Shown: piece after piece, positions 44,827 to 52,751 of the stretch
How the letters are laid out: each line of letters starts with the position of its first letter
Position numbering within the stretch: the first letter of the stretch is position 1
NCBI RefSeq assembly: GCF_938002845.1
Contig: NZ_CALKZP010000051.1
Location: 1-64,000, forward strand
Source of the DNA: an uncultured Campylobacter sp.
GTDB lineage: Bacteria; Campylobacterota; Campylobacteria; Campylobacterales; Campylobacteraceae
Direction: 5' to 3'
Length of the DNA: 64,000 nucleotides
Position numbers and translations under genes: made by a program
Notes under the pieces: generated by a model
Seen by the model: only the letters and a program-made list of their open reading frames with translations
Told to the model about the DNA's origin: nothing
The model's database searches: none

Positions 44827-45799
44827 TTATTCAAATTTTACGGGGGTTAAATACGATAATTTTAAATCGTTTTTAATCGCCCTTTTTGCCTATCTGCTGG
44901 TGATTTTCGTTCTTTTATATCAAATTTCAAAGCCGCAGGAAAAATTTAAAAAATATACCGACAATCCCAACGATTATATGGATGTTACTTTTGATTTCGA
45001 AATAGATGATAAACTTCCGTCCGCGCCTGAAATCGCTAAAGAAACGAAGCAGGGCGAGTTTGAAAATAAGAATATTAAGGACGTGCCGGAGGATAAAATT
45101 AAGACTACGGCGCAAGTAGTTCCGCCGCCTCCGGTGCAGGCAAAGCCGAAAGAGCCCGAAAAGCCGAAGGAAGAGTCGAAGCCGGAACCTAAAAAGGACG
45201 AGCCTAAAGCTGAGCCCAAAAAAGAGGAGCCCAAGCCTGAGCCTAAGTTGGAAGATAAACCTTCCGAAAAAGTAGTAGAGAAAAAAGAGGAAACTAAGCC
45301 GGAGCCAAAAAAAGAGGAAAAACCGAGCTTGAGCGATCTTTTTTCGGATACGACTAAGGACAATAAGAAGCTTGAGGAGAGCGCTAAAGCTAGCGACGCC
45401 GTTCAGAGTAACAAAAAGTCCGATAAAGAAACCGCCACCTCTAGTGCTAAGGATAAAGCGGCATCTAAAAATGCTGTCGTCAAATCCGATAAGCTTGGCG
45501 GCAGGACTCAAAGGACGGGAGAATTTAACGCCTACCTCGGCGCTATAGAAAAGAGGCTTCAGGTTCTATGGAGCCGCTACGTAGTGACTGCGAAAGACGA
45601 TGCGAAGATTAGTATAACTTTCGGTGCAGATGGACGGGTCGTGGATTATAAAATCATCGAGCTCGGGCGAGAGACGGAATTTAATCAAAAGCTGCGGGAT
45701 TTCTTGGATAATCTATCGACTCAGACTTTCCCGAAGTCTCCGGACGGAGCGTCGCATGAGATCGAGACTAGGATGTCCGACGTGATGAAGACAAATTAG
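44819..45799 (+). CDS. tolA: TolA/TonB-like energy-transducing protein
   Basis: 326 residues. One helix (FLIALFAYLLVIFVLLYQIS, about 18-37), then a long Pro/Lys/Glu repeat rod (about 95-215: KPEPKKEEP and variants), and a C-terminal domain of about 95 residues (FNAYLGAIEKRLQVLW, FGADGRVVDYKIIELGRETEFNQKLRDFLD, TFPKSPDG). It spans the periplasm to contact TolB and Pal. Its C-terminal domain is repeated as a separate protein in the next gene. Confidence 0.88.
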   Translation: MANYSNFTGVKYDNFKSFLIALFAYLLVIFVLLYQISKPQEKFKKYTDNPNDYMDVTFDFEIDDKLPSAPEIAKETKQGEFENKNIKDVPEDKIKTTAQVVPPPPVQAKPKEPEKPKEESKPEPKKDEPKAEPKKEEPKPEPKLEDKPSEKVVEKKEETKPEPKKEEKPSLSDLFSDTTKDNKKLEESAKASDAVQSNKKSDKETATSSAKDKAASKNAVVKSDKLGGRTQRTGEFNAYLGAIEKRLQVLWSRYVVTAKDDAKISITFGADGRVVDYKIIELGRETEFNQKLRDFLDNLSTQTFPKSPDGASHEIETRMSDVMKTN

Positions 45800-45817
45800 A
45801 ATTTGTAAGGAAAAAAA

Positions 45818-46213
45818 GTGAAGAGACTTTTTTGTATTTTTGCCTTTTGCTGTGTGCTTTTTGCGACGGATTCGGAACAGAATTTTACTTATGAAAGAAA
45901 TTCCGTTTCGCAAAAATCTGGTAAAATTCAAATTTCAAAGGAGCTAGATGCTTATTTTTCGCAGATGGCGTCGAAATTGCAAGCTCTATGGACGAAGTAT
46001 CAAGCAGGCATTTCCGATGAGGCTAGAGTCCGCATAGAATTTAGCAACAATGGACGAGTTTTAAATTATCAAATTTTAGAGCTTGGGCGTAGCACAGAAT
46101 TTAACCAAAAGCTAAGGAAATTTTTAGATGAGCTTCCTAAGCGAAGCTTTCCAAAATCACCGGATAATAAATCTCACACATTTGATATGGTATTATCCGA
46201 CGTAGCAAATTAA
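45818..46213 (+). CDS. Secreted stand-alone copy of the TolA C-terminal domain
   Basis: 131 residues from a GTG start (AAGGAA upstream). Signal peptide (LFCIFAFCCVLFATDS, about 1-18), a short linker, then a domain parallel to the end of TolA: LDAYFSQMASKLQALWTKY, FSNNGRVLNYQILELGRSTEFNQKLRKFLDELP and FPKSPDNKSH. By eye about half of the 90 positions match. There is no membrane anchor, no rod and no lipobox, so it should be free in the periplasm. It lies between tolA and tolB in the operon, which points to duplication in place. It may compete with or assist TolA at TolB/Pal; this is speculative. Confidence 0.82.
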   Translation: MKRLFCIFAFCCVLFATDSEQNFTYERNSVSQKSGKIQISKELDAYFSQMASKLQALWTKYQAGISDEARVRIEFSNNGRVLNYQILELGRSTEFNQKLRKFLDELPKRSFPKSPDNKSHTFDMVLSDVAN

Positions 46214-46228
46214 ATTTAAGGAGAAAAG

Positions 46229-47476
46229 ATGAAGAAACTACTTTTGATTCTTGCATTTTGTAGTAGCATTTTCGCGGCAGATGCGACTATGTCTATCGTA
46301 AACGAAGGGGTAAATCTACCTAAAATCGTTGTTCAGGATGCATCGAACCTTGCAAATTCAGAATTTGGCAACAAATTCTTTAAACTTATGGTGGGTGATC
46401 TAAAGGTCGGTGCGACTTTTGAAGTCAGCGACGAGTATCTACAAAGCAGCTATGATGCGGGCGCTTCCGATAATCTAGGCTCTAGCGGTGCCGCTCTGAT
46501 CGTGCGCTACGCGGTAAGTGATAAAAGCTCGCCGATGAGCCTAAAAGCCAAAGTACTTGAAGCGAACAGTGGCAGGGTGATGTATGAGAAGAGCTTTACG
46601 CTTTCAAATGCCGAAAAGTATCCGTTTTTGGCACACATGGCGGTATCTGAGATCGTCAAGCAGCTAGGGTACTCAAACGTCGATTGGATGAAGGAGATGA
46701 TTTTGCTCTCTCGCTACACTTCGACGCGTGAGAGCGAGATCATGGTGGCTGACTATACGCTTACTTACCAGCAGGTTGTGCTTCGCGGCGGATTAAATAT
46801 CTTCCCTAAATGGGCAAGCGCAGCGCAGAACGAATTTTATTATACCTACTATGTCAATAAAAATACGCCCGCTATCTATAAATTTAATCTATCCAACGGT
46901 AGCAAGAGTAAAATTTTTACCGGTCATGGCATGACGATAGCTTCAGATGTAAGCGCCGACGGCAGAAAGCTTTTAATCACCAATGCGCCTAAAGATCAAC
47001 CCGATATTTATTTGTATGATATAGCTTCGGGCAGCGCTAAGCAAATTACCGATTACGCTGGCATTGATGTAAATGGAAATTTTATTGACGGCGATTCGCG
47101 CGTGGCTTTTGTGAGCGATCGTCTGGGCTATCCGAACGTATTTGCCACTAGCATAAACGGCGGTAACGTTCAGCAGCTCGTCTATCACGGCAAAAATAAC
47201 AATTCCATTAGCACAAATGGCAATTATGTTACTTACTCTAGTCGCGACGGCGGGGGCGGATTTAATATATATTTAATCTCTACTCAAACCGATATGATTC
47301 GCCAGTTAACGGCTAGTGGCAAAAATATGTTTCCTAGATTTTCTAGCGATGGCGGCAGCATTATGTTTATCAAGCAAGACGGCAGCGGAAGCTCGGTAGG
47401 TATTATCAGAGTTAACGAGAATAAAAGTTTCCAATTTCCGTTAAGAGTGGGTAAAATTCAATCGGTTGATTGGTAA
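46229..47476 (+). CDS. tolB: Tol-Pal system beta-propeller protein TolB
   Basis: 415 residues. Signal peptide about 1-17 (SSIFAADA), an N-terminal alpha/beta domain (about 20-165), then a six-blade WD40-like propeller: YTYYVNKNTPAIYKFNLSNG, ISTNGNYVTYSSRDGGGGFNIYLISTQTDMIRQLTASGKNMFPRFSSDGGSIMFI. Periplasmic partner of Pal and TolA. Start after AAGGAG, 15 bases past the previous stop. Confidence 0.95.
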   Translation: MKKLLLILAFCSSIFAADATMSIVNEGVNLPKIVVQDASNLANSEFGNKFFKLMVGDLKVGATFEVSDEYLQSSYDAGASDNLGSSGAALIVRYAVSDKSSPMSLKAKVLEANSGRVMYEKSFTLSNAEKYPFLAHMAVSEIVKQLGYSNVDWMKEMILLSRYTSTRESEIMVADYTLTYQQVVLRGGLNIFPKWASAAQNEFYYTYYVNKNTPAIYKFNLSNGSKSKIFTGHGMTIASDVSADGRKLLITNAPKDQPDIYLYDIASGSAKQITDYAGIDVNGNFIDGDSRVAFVSDRLGYPNVFATSINGGNVQQLVYHGKNNNSISTNGNYVTYSSRDGGGGFNIYLISTQTDMIRQLTASGKNMFPRFSSDGGSIMFIKQDGSGSSVGIIRVNENKSFQFPLRVGKIQSVDW

Positions 47477-47531
47477 AATATTAAAAAATCTCGTGATATA
47501 ATGACTACAATTTTTTTTGAAAGGATAGAAA

Positions 47532-48005
47532 ATGAAACATTTAGTTTTATCTTCGATAGCAGTTGCTGCTCTATTATTGAGCGGTTGTTCTAAAAAGACC
47601 CCAGAGGCCGATACTACAAGCACAAGTAATGCAGATAGACTAGCTGCTTTGGCATCTCAGATCCAAAGTGAAGTTGGTACTGTTTATTTCGACTTTGATA
47701 AATTTAATATTAGAGCCGATCAACAAGGCACAATCAATAATAACGCAGCTTTATTCAACCAAGCAGGCGCAGAGTCTCTAACCGTCAAAGTTGAGGGTAA
47801 CTGCGATGAGTGGGGTTCTGATGAGTACAACTATGCTCTTGGTCTAAAGAGAGCTACTGCAGCTAAAGACGCATTGGTTGCTCAAGGCGTAAATGAGAGC
47901 AGAATTTCCGTAGTAAGCTACGGCGAGAGCAATATGGCTTGCACAGAGCATTCTAAAGAGTGCGACGCTCAAAACAGACGCGACGAATTCAAAGTTGGAT
48001 TCTAA
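47532..48005 (+). CDS. pal: Peptidoglycan-associated lipoprotein Pal
   Basis: 157 residues. Lipobox LLSGC (Cys19), a short linker, then an OmpA-type domain: VYFDFDKFNI, EGNCDEWGSDEYNYALGLKRA and VVSYGESNMAC. Anchors the outer membrane to peptidoglycan; Omp18 in C. jejuni. GAAAGGA lies upstream of the ATG. One base separates its stop from the proposed cpoB start. Confidence 0.96.
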   Translation: MKHLVLSSIAVAALLLSGCSKKTPEADTTSTSNADRLAALASQIQSEVGTVYFDFDKFNIRADQQGTINNNAALFNQAGAESLTVKVEGNCDEWGSDEYNYALGLKRATAAKDALVAQGVNESRISVVSYGESNMACTEHSKECDAQNRRDEFKVGF

Positions 48006-48006
48006 T

Positions 48007-48825
48007 TTGAAATTTAAAAATTTCACGGTGGCGGCTCTTTTGGGGGCTGCCACTTTTTTAAATGCAGAAACTTCTGCATTTGATGCTGGCAATATTGATT
48101 CAGGTAGCTCTTACGGGTTAACTGAAAACGAACAAGTATTGCGCGATAACCGCAAGCGTATAAGCGAGATGCAAACTAGCGTAGATAATACACGAGAGAG
48201 TGTCGAAGGTTTGCGAAGCGTCCTTGAAGGAACAAATTCTAAAATTTCGAACCTGGAAAACAGGGTGGCGGATCTAGAAATTCGTACTACGGGCAAAAGT
48301 CAAGGCAACAGCGAGCTAGATCAGATGAAAAGAGATATTGCAACTATAAAAGCCCAAATTGCTGAAATCAATAAAAAATTAGGCAGTAGTGGCGGCGTAA
48401 AAAAAAACGCTGAATTAGATGCAGGCACTGCTTCAGTCCCTGCTAGTACAAAATCAGACTCCGATTTTAAATCAAAAGATCAAGCATCAGTATTGAAAGA
48501 GGCTGACGCTTTATATGCTAAAAAAGACTATTCGGGCGCAAAAGAGCGCTACAATTATTTAGTATCTAAAAATTACAAGCCCGCTAAGGCAAATTACATG
48601 CTGGGCGAAATTTCATATTTCTCCGGCTCATACGCAGAAGCGATAAACTATTATAAAAAGAGCATCTCGCACAACGAGAGCCAAGACTACACTCCAAAGC
48701 TCCTCTATCACACCGCGATCAGCTTCGATAAGATCGGCGATAAAGACAGCGCAGATAAATTCTACAAAGCGCTAAAAGCTTCATACCCGGATTCCAAAGA
48801 AGCTAAAGCTGCGCCCACTAGATAA
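48007..48825 (+). CDS. cpoB: CpoB/YbgF-type periplasmic protein
   Basis: About 272 residues, probably from TTG 48007, which directly precedes a signal peptide (FTVAALLGAATFLNAE). An earlier TTG (47995) would overlap pal. A coiled-coil follows (about 45-125: DNTRESVEGLRSVLEGTNSKISNLENRV), a linker, then TPR repeats (about 160-265: LKEADALYAKKDYSGAKERYNYL, NYMLGEISYFSGSYAEAINYYKKS). Coordinates cell-wall synthesis with Tol-Pal constriction in E. coli. It closes the tol operon. Confidence 0.88.
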   Translation: MKFKNFTVAALLGAATFLNAETSAFDAGNIDSGSSYGLTENEQVLRDNRKRISEMQTSVDNTRESVEGLRSVLEGTNSKISNLENRVADLEIRTTGKSQGNSELDQMKRDIATIKAQIAEINKKLGSSGGVKKNAELDAGTASVPASTKSDSDFKSKDQASVLKEADALYAKKDYSGAKERYNYLVSKNYKPAKANYMLGEISYFSGSYAEAINYYKKSISHNESQDYTPKLLYHTAISFDKIGDKDSADKFYKALKASYPDSKEAKAAPTR

Positions 48826-48875
48826 CCTAAATTTAAATACAAACTCAAAAATAAAATTCTAAACAGGAGAAAACT

Positions 48876-49490
48876 ATGGCTAACAACCGAGTTATAAAGA
48901 TGCATTATGAGCTAAAAGACGGCAAAACCGGCGAAATTTTAGAGTCAAATTTAAACTCCGACCCAATCGCCTTTCTTAGCGGCAAAGATCAAATCATCCA
49001 AAAGCTGGAAGATGAAATTTTAAATCTACAAGCGGGCGAGAGCAAAACGGTTCGCATAAGCCCGAGCGACGGGGTAGGCGAGTATAAGCAAGACGCCGTG
49101 CAGATCCTGCCTAAAGAGCAATTCGCGGGCATCGATCTGGCGGTGGGTATGGAGCTTTTCGGTCAGGCGGAGGACGGCGCGACTACCCGCGTGAGCGTCA
49201 AAGCTATCGGCGAGCAGGATGTCACTATCGACTTTAACCACCCGTTTGCGGGCAAGGAGCTGGAATTTAATATAAAGATCGTCGAGAACCGCGAAGCGAC
49301 GGCGGATGAAATTCTTACCGGCCAGCCGGAGGGTGCTCACAGTTGCGGCTGCGGACACAACCATCATCACGAGGGGCACGAGTGTTGCGGAGGTCATGGG
49401 CATGCAGACGGTCATGAATGCTGCGGTGGACACGGACACGATCACGCAGAGGATCACGAGTGCTGCGGCGGGCACCATCACGAGCATTAG
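48876..49490 (+). CDS. slyD: SlyD-type peptidyl-prolyl isomerase with a metal-binding tail
   Basis: 204 residues. FKBP domain with inserted flap (MHYELKDGKTGEILES, PIAFLSGKDQIIQKLEDEI, MELFGQAEDG, DFNHPFAGKELEFNIKI; about 1-145), then a tail of about 50 residues with 17 His and 8 Cys, including three GHECCGG or DHECCGG units. SlyD folds proteins and supplies nickel for hydrogenase and urease maturation in other bacteria. AGGAG precedes the ATG. Nine bases before fabD. Confidence 0.95.
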   Translation: MANNRVIKMHYELKDGKTGEILESNLNSDPIAFLSGKDQIIQKLEDEILNLQAGESKTVRISPSDGVGEYKQDAVQILPKEQFAGIDLAVGMELFGQAEDGATTRVSVKAIGEQDVTIDFNHPFAGKELEFNIKIVENREATADEILTGQPEGAHSCGCGHNHHHEGHECCGGHGHADGHECCGGHGHDHAEDHECCGGHHHEH

Positions 49491-49499
49491 GACTTTTTT

Positions 49500-50444
49500 A
49501 TGAAATTTGCTTTTATCTTTCCGGGACAGGGCTGCCAAAGCGTAGGCATGGGTAGGGAGTTTTATGAGAACTCCGCCTCTGCGCGCGCGCTTTTGGATGA
49601 GGCTTCAGACTTTACGGGCATCGATTTTAAAAATTTACTGTTTGAGCCCTGCGACAAGCTCGACGTTTCGGAATTTACGCAGCCCGCGATTGCATTAAAT
49701 TCCATGATGGCGCTTGCGGCGCTGCAAGAAAGGCTGGATCAAGAAAAGCTTAACATTACTCCGCAGTTTTTACTCGGACACTCGCTGGGCGAGTTTAGCG
49801 CGCTAAGCGCTGCGGGAGGTATAGAGTCGAAGCAGATGCTAAAGCTAGTAAATATTCGCGGCAGGCTTATGCAGAGCGCCTGCGAGGGCAAAGGTGCGGG
49901 AATGATGGTGATTTTGGCTCTTGCCGACGAGGCGGTCGAGAAAATTTGTGAGGATGCAAAGAGCGCAGGCAAGCAGGTTTGGGCGGCGAATTATAACTGC
50001 GACGGACAGATCGTGGTCGCGGGCAAAAAAGATGATCTGGCCGCACTCGAGGGCGAGTTTAAAGCCGCGGGTGCAAAGCGCGCAATGCTACTGAATATGA
50101 GCGTCGCGAGCCACTGCCCGATGCTAGGGAGTGCTAGCGACGAGCTTTTGGAATTTTTGCGCCCTGCGTTAAAAGAGAGCTTTGCTCCAGTCGTTGCTAA
50201 CGCCACGGCGCGCGCGTATAGGACAAAATCCGAAGCGCTAGAGCTGCTTAAAGCCCAGCTTATCAGCCCCGTGCTTTACAAGCAAAGTATCAAAAATTAC
50301 GAGGGTGAGGCGGACTGCTTCGTCGAGTTCGGTGCGACGGTTTTAAAAGGGATAAACAAAAAGATCACGCAAAAACCGACCTTCAGCATCACGGATCTTG
50401 CGAGCCTAGACGAGTTTGTAAAATTTGCAAAGGAGAATGGATGA
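49500..50444 (+). CDS. fabD: Malonyl CoA-acyl carrier protein transacylase
   Basis: 314 residues. FIFPGQGCQSVGMG, nucleophile Ser in GHSLGEFSAL, Arg in NIRGRLMQ, catalytic His in VASHCPML and CFVEFGATVLKGI. Loads malonate onto ACP for fatty-acid synthesis. Overlaps mtnN by four bases. Normal length. Confidence 0.97.
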   Translation: MKFAFIFPGQGCQSVGMGREFYENSASARALLDEASDFTGIDFKNLLFEPCDKLDVSEFTQPAIALNSMMALAALQERLDQEKLNITPQFLLGHSLGEFSALSAAGGIESKQMLKLVNIRGRLMQSACEGKGAGMMVILALADEAVEKICEDAKSAGKQVWAANYNCDGQIVVAGKKDDLAALEGEFKAAGAKRAMLLNMSVASHCPMLGSASDELLEFLRPALKESFAPVVANATARAYRTKSEALELLKAQLISPVLYKQSIKNYEGEADCFVEFGATVLKGINKKITQKPTFSITDLASLDEFVKFAKENG

Positions 50445-51139
50445 AAGTTGCGATCTTGGGCGCTATGCCAGAAGAGATCGAGCCGCTGCTATCCGCACTG
50501 CGCGAGCGGGGCGTGAGCGTGGATGCTACGGAGCATGCGAATAATAAATTCTACGCCGCCAAGCTTAACGGTCACGATCTAGTGATCGCATATTCGAAGA
50601 TCGGCAAGGTAAATTCCGCCCTGACCGCTACGGTCATGATCGAAAGATTCGGTGCGCGCGCGCTCATTTTTACGGGCGTTGCGGGGGCTTTGAAGCGCGG
50701 CATTAAGATCGGCGAAATTTTATACGCTACTGCGCTCGTGCAGCACGATCTGGACATCACGGCGTTTGGGCATCCGCACGGATTCGTACCGGGAAGTAAA
50801 ATTTCAGTTCAAACCGACGCGAAGCTAAATTCTATCGCGCAAAGCGTCGCCGAGCAGCTAGGCATCACGCTAAAATCGGGCATCATCGCTAGCGGCGATC
50901 AGTTTGTAAGCGGCGAGGAGCGCAAGAGCTGGATCGAGCGGACGTTTGACGCGAGCGCGGTTGAGATGGAGGGGGCGAGCGTGGCGCAGGTGTGCGACGC
51001 GCTGGGCGTGCCGTTTTGCGTACTGCGCGCGATAAGCGACGAGGCAGGACACAAAGCCGAGTTCGACTTTGACGAGTTTATGGTAAAAAGCGCGCAGACG
51101 AGCGCGAATTTCGTTTTAAAAATGATCGAAAGGTTATGA
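50441..51139 (+). CDS. mtnN: 5'-methylthioadenosine/S-adenosylhomocysteine (and futalosine) nucleosidase
   Basis: 232 residues. MKVAILGAMPEEIEPLL, FTGVAGALKRGIKIGEIL, GLIASGDQFV-type block (GIIASGDQFVSG), VEMEGASVAQVC with the catalytic Glu, and RAISDEA with the catalytic Asp. In Campylobacter and Helicobacter the enzyme also cleaves 6-amino-6-deoxyfutalosine for menaquinone (family knowledge). Four-base overlaps with fabD and ttcA. Confidence 0.96.
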   Translation: MKVAILGAMPEEIEPLLSALRERGVSVDATEHANNKFYAAKLNGHDLVIAYSKIGKVNSALTATVMIERFGARALIFTGVAGALKRGIKIGEILYATALVQHDLDITAFGHPHGFVPGSKISVQTDAKLNSIAQSVAEQLGITLKSGIIASGDQFVSGEERKSWIERTFDASAVEMEGASVAQVCDALGVPFCVLRAISDEAGHKAEFDFDEFMVKSAQTSANFVLKMIERL

Positions 51140-51885
51140 TAAACCTCTCCAAAAAACTACTTCGCCGGGTCGGACAAACCAACGCCAAATACAAGATGTT
51201 CGAGCGCGGCGATAAAATTTTACTAGCTCTTAGCGGCGGCAAAGACAGTATGAGTTTGGCGCACGTGCTGAAGCACTTCCAAAGCGTAAGCCCGTTAGAT
51301 TGGGAGTTTCGAGCTATTACCGTCACCTACGGTATCGGTGAGGATCTGCGCGAGATAAGCGCCCATTTTAAAGAGCACGAGATCCCATACGAGATAATCG
51401 ATACTAAAATTTTTGAATTCGGCAAGGAAAAGATCCGCGCGAACACCACGTTTTGCAGCTTTTGCTCGCGTATGAGGCGCGGATATATCTACTCCTACGC
51501 GCTTGAGCACGGCTTTAATAAGATCGCCATAGCCCACCACCTCGACGACGCCGCGGAGAGCTTTTTTATGAATTTTACCTTCAACGGCGCGCTGCGCACC
51601 CTCGCTCCGCGCTATGTCGCCGAAAACGGGCTTGTGATCATCCGTCCGTTCATTCTCACGCGCGAGCGCCAAATCGCCGCCTGTGCCAGAGATAACGAGC
51701 TTCCGATCATGCGCGAGGAGGATGTCTGCCCCGCGAGGCAATACGGCGGCAAGGAGCCCACCGCTCGCGCCGCTACGAAGGAGCTTTTGGCGCAGTACGA
51801 AAAGGTCCATCCGAGATTTTTCATCAGCCTACAAGCCGCCTTTGCCAACATCCACGAAGAGACCTTTTTCGAGCCTAAATTTTAA
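51136..51885 (+). CDS. ttcA: tRNA 2-thiocytidine biosynthesis protein TtcA
   Basis: 249 residues. PP-loop ALSGGKDSMSLAHVL, Fe-S cysteines FCSFCSRMRRG, a further Cys in EDVCPARQ, and IAHHLDDAAESFFMNFTFNGALRTLAP. Adds sulfur to cytidine 32 of tRNAs. Start overlaps mtnN. Last gene of the block shared with C. jejuni; what follows is a long spacer. Confidence 0.93.
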   Translation: MINLSKKLLRRVGQTNAKYKMFERGDKILLALSGGKDSMSLAHVLKHFQSVSPLDWEFRAITVTYGIGEDLREISAHFKEHEIPYEIIDTKIFEFGKEKIRANTTFCSFCSRMRRGYIYSYALEHGFNKIAIAHHLDDAAESFFMNFTFNGALRTLAPRYVAENGLVIIRPFILTRERQIAACARDNELPIMREEDVCPARQYGGKEPTARAATKELLAQYEKVHPRFFISLQAAFANIHEETFFEPKF

Positions 51886-52751
51886 AATTTTAAGCGGTTT
51901 GCACTCCTCCGCTCAAGTGAATTCAAAGCGCGCAGTTCTTGCGATAACATGAGTTTCGTACGCCTAGTTCGATTTTTTAGCTTGAACAAGCCTGATACAC
52001 GCAGAGCAGTTGTCTTCCCCTGTGCTCGAACGGGTCGCGAGCCGCAGCGAATAGCTATCCTCCTACGTCCGACTGCGGGCTAGAGTAGTTGTACTTCTGT
52101 ATCCGAAGCTGTACACACGAGCTTAGGCTGTGCGCCCGAGGGCTGCGAGTAGGGCGGGTTGCGCCGCCTGTATCTACTTTTGCAAAACAACTGCGGCTGC
52201 TTCCTGCGCTGCGCCTTTGTTATATTCGGGCAGGCGCCGTCCGCATCCAAGCGAGCTTTACGAGCGAGCGTTAAGGGGCTTGCAAAGTTTGCGCGAAAGC
52301 CAGTTTTAGAAATTTAATCCTGCAAAATCTTAAAATTTTATCGGAGGCTGCCTTTCGGGCTGCGGGTGCGGACTCGATCGCCGTGCGCCGTAAATTTAAA
52401 CCGCTCGCCCACTCCGCAAAATGTTTCAAAAAATTTTACCTCGCAAAATTTTAAAATTTAACGAAGCCGAATTCTGAAATTTTATCGTAGCCGAATTCCC
52501 CCTCTCGTTTCATAAACGTTACATTTTGAAATTTCGCCGCTCGCTCTCGGTTAAATTTCACGCCGCTTCAAAGCCGCTTCAAACCTCCGCTGTCGCGCAC
52601 GCAGATTAAATTTTAAAATTTCGCATAAGCCGCATTGCTTCTCAAATTTACACACCGCAAAATTTTAACCGATTTTCGCTCCGAAATTTATGCCGCATTA
52701 ACCGCCGCGGATATATAATAGCGAATGTCATATTTCACGTAAGGAGTAAGC
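51886..52751. other. 866-base gene-free spacer, two compositional halves
   Basis: From 51890 to about 52290 the sequence is G/C-rich, nearly free of AAATTT words and without a supported gene; it may be a decayed gene. It includes a possible truncated copy of the intergenic element found at 54970 and 56993 (from 52231, CAGGCGCCGTCCGCATCC). From about 52310 onward AAATTTTA/AAATTT words return densely. A TATAAT box at 52714 serves the next gene. Confidence 0.6.
52714..52719 (+). promoter_or_regulatory. -10 box of the aldehyde dehydrogenase gene
   Basis: TATAAT in GGATATATAATAGCG, 33 bases before the start; AAGGAG follows nearer the ATG. Confidence 0.6.

Noticed and set aside
44950..45520. Two long minus-strand frames opposite tolA
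   Set aside because: They are antisense readings of the Pro/Lys/Glu rod and lack start signals.
52089..52274. Short frame in the spacer after ttcA
   Set aside because: No ribosome site or similarity; Cys/Arg-rich product typical of noise in G/C-rich sequence.
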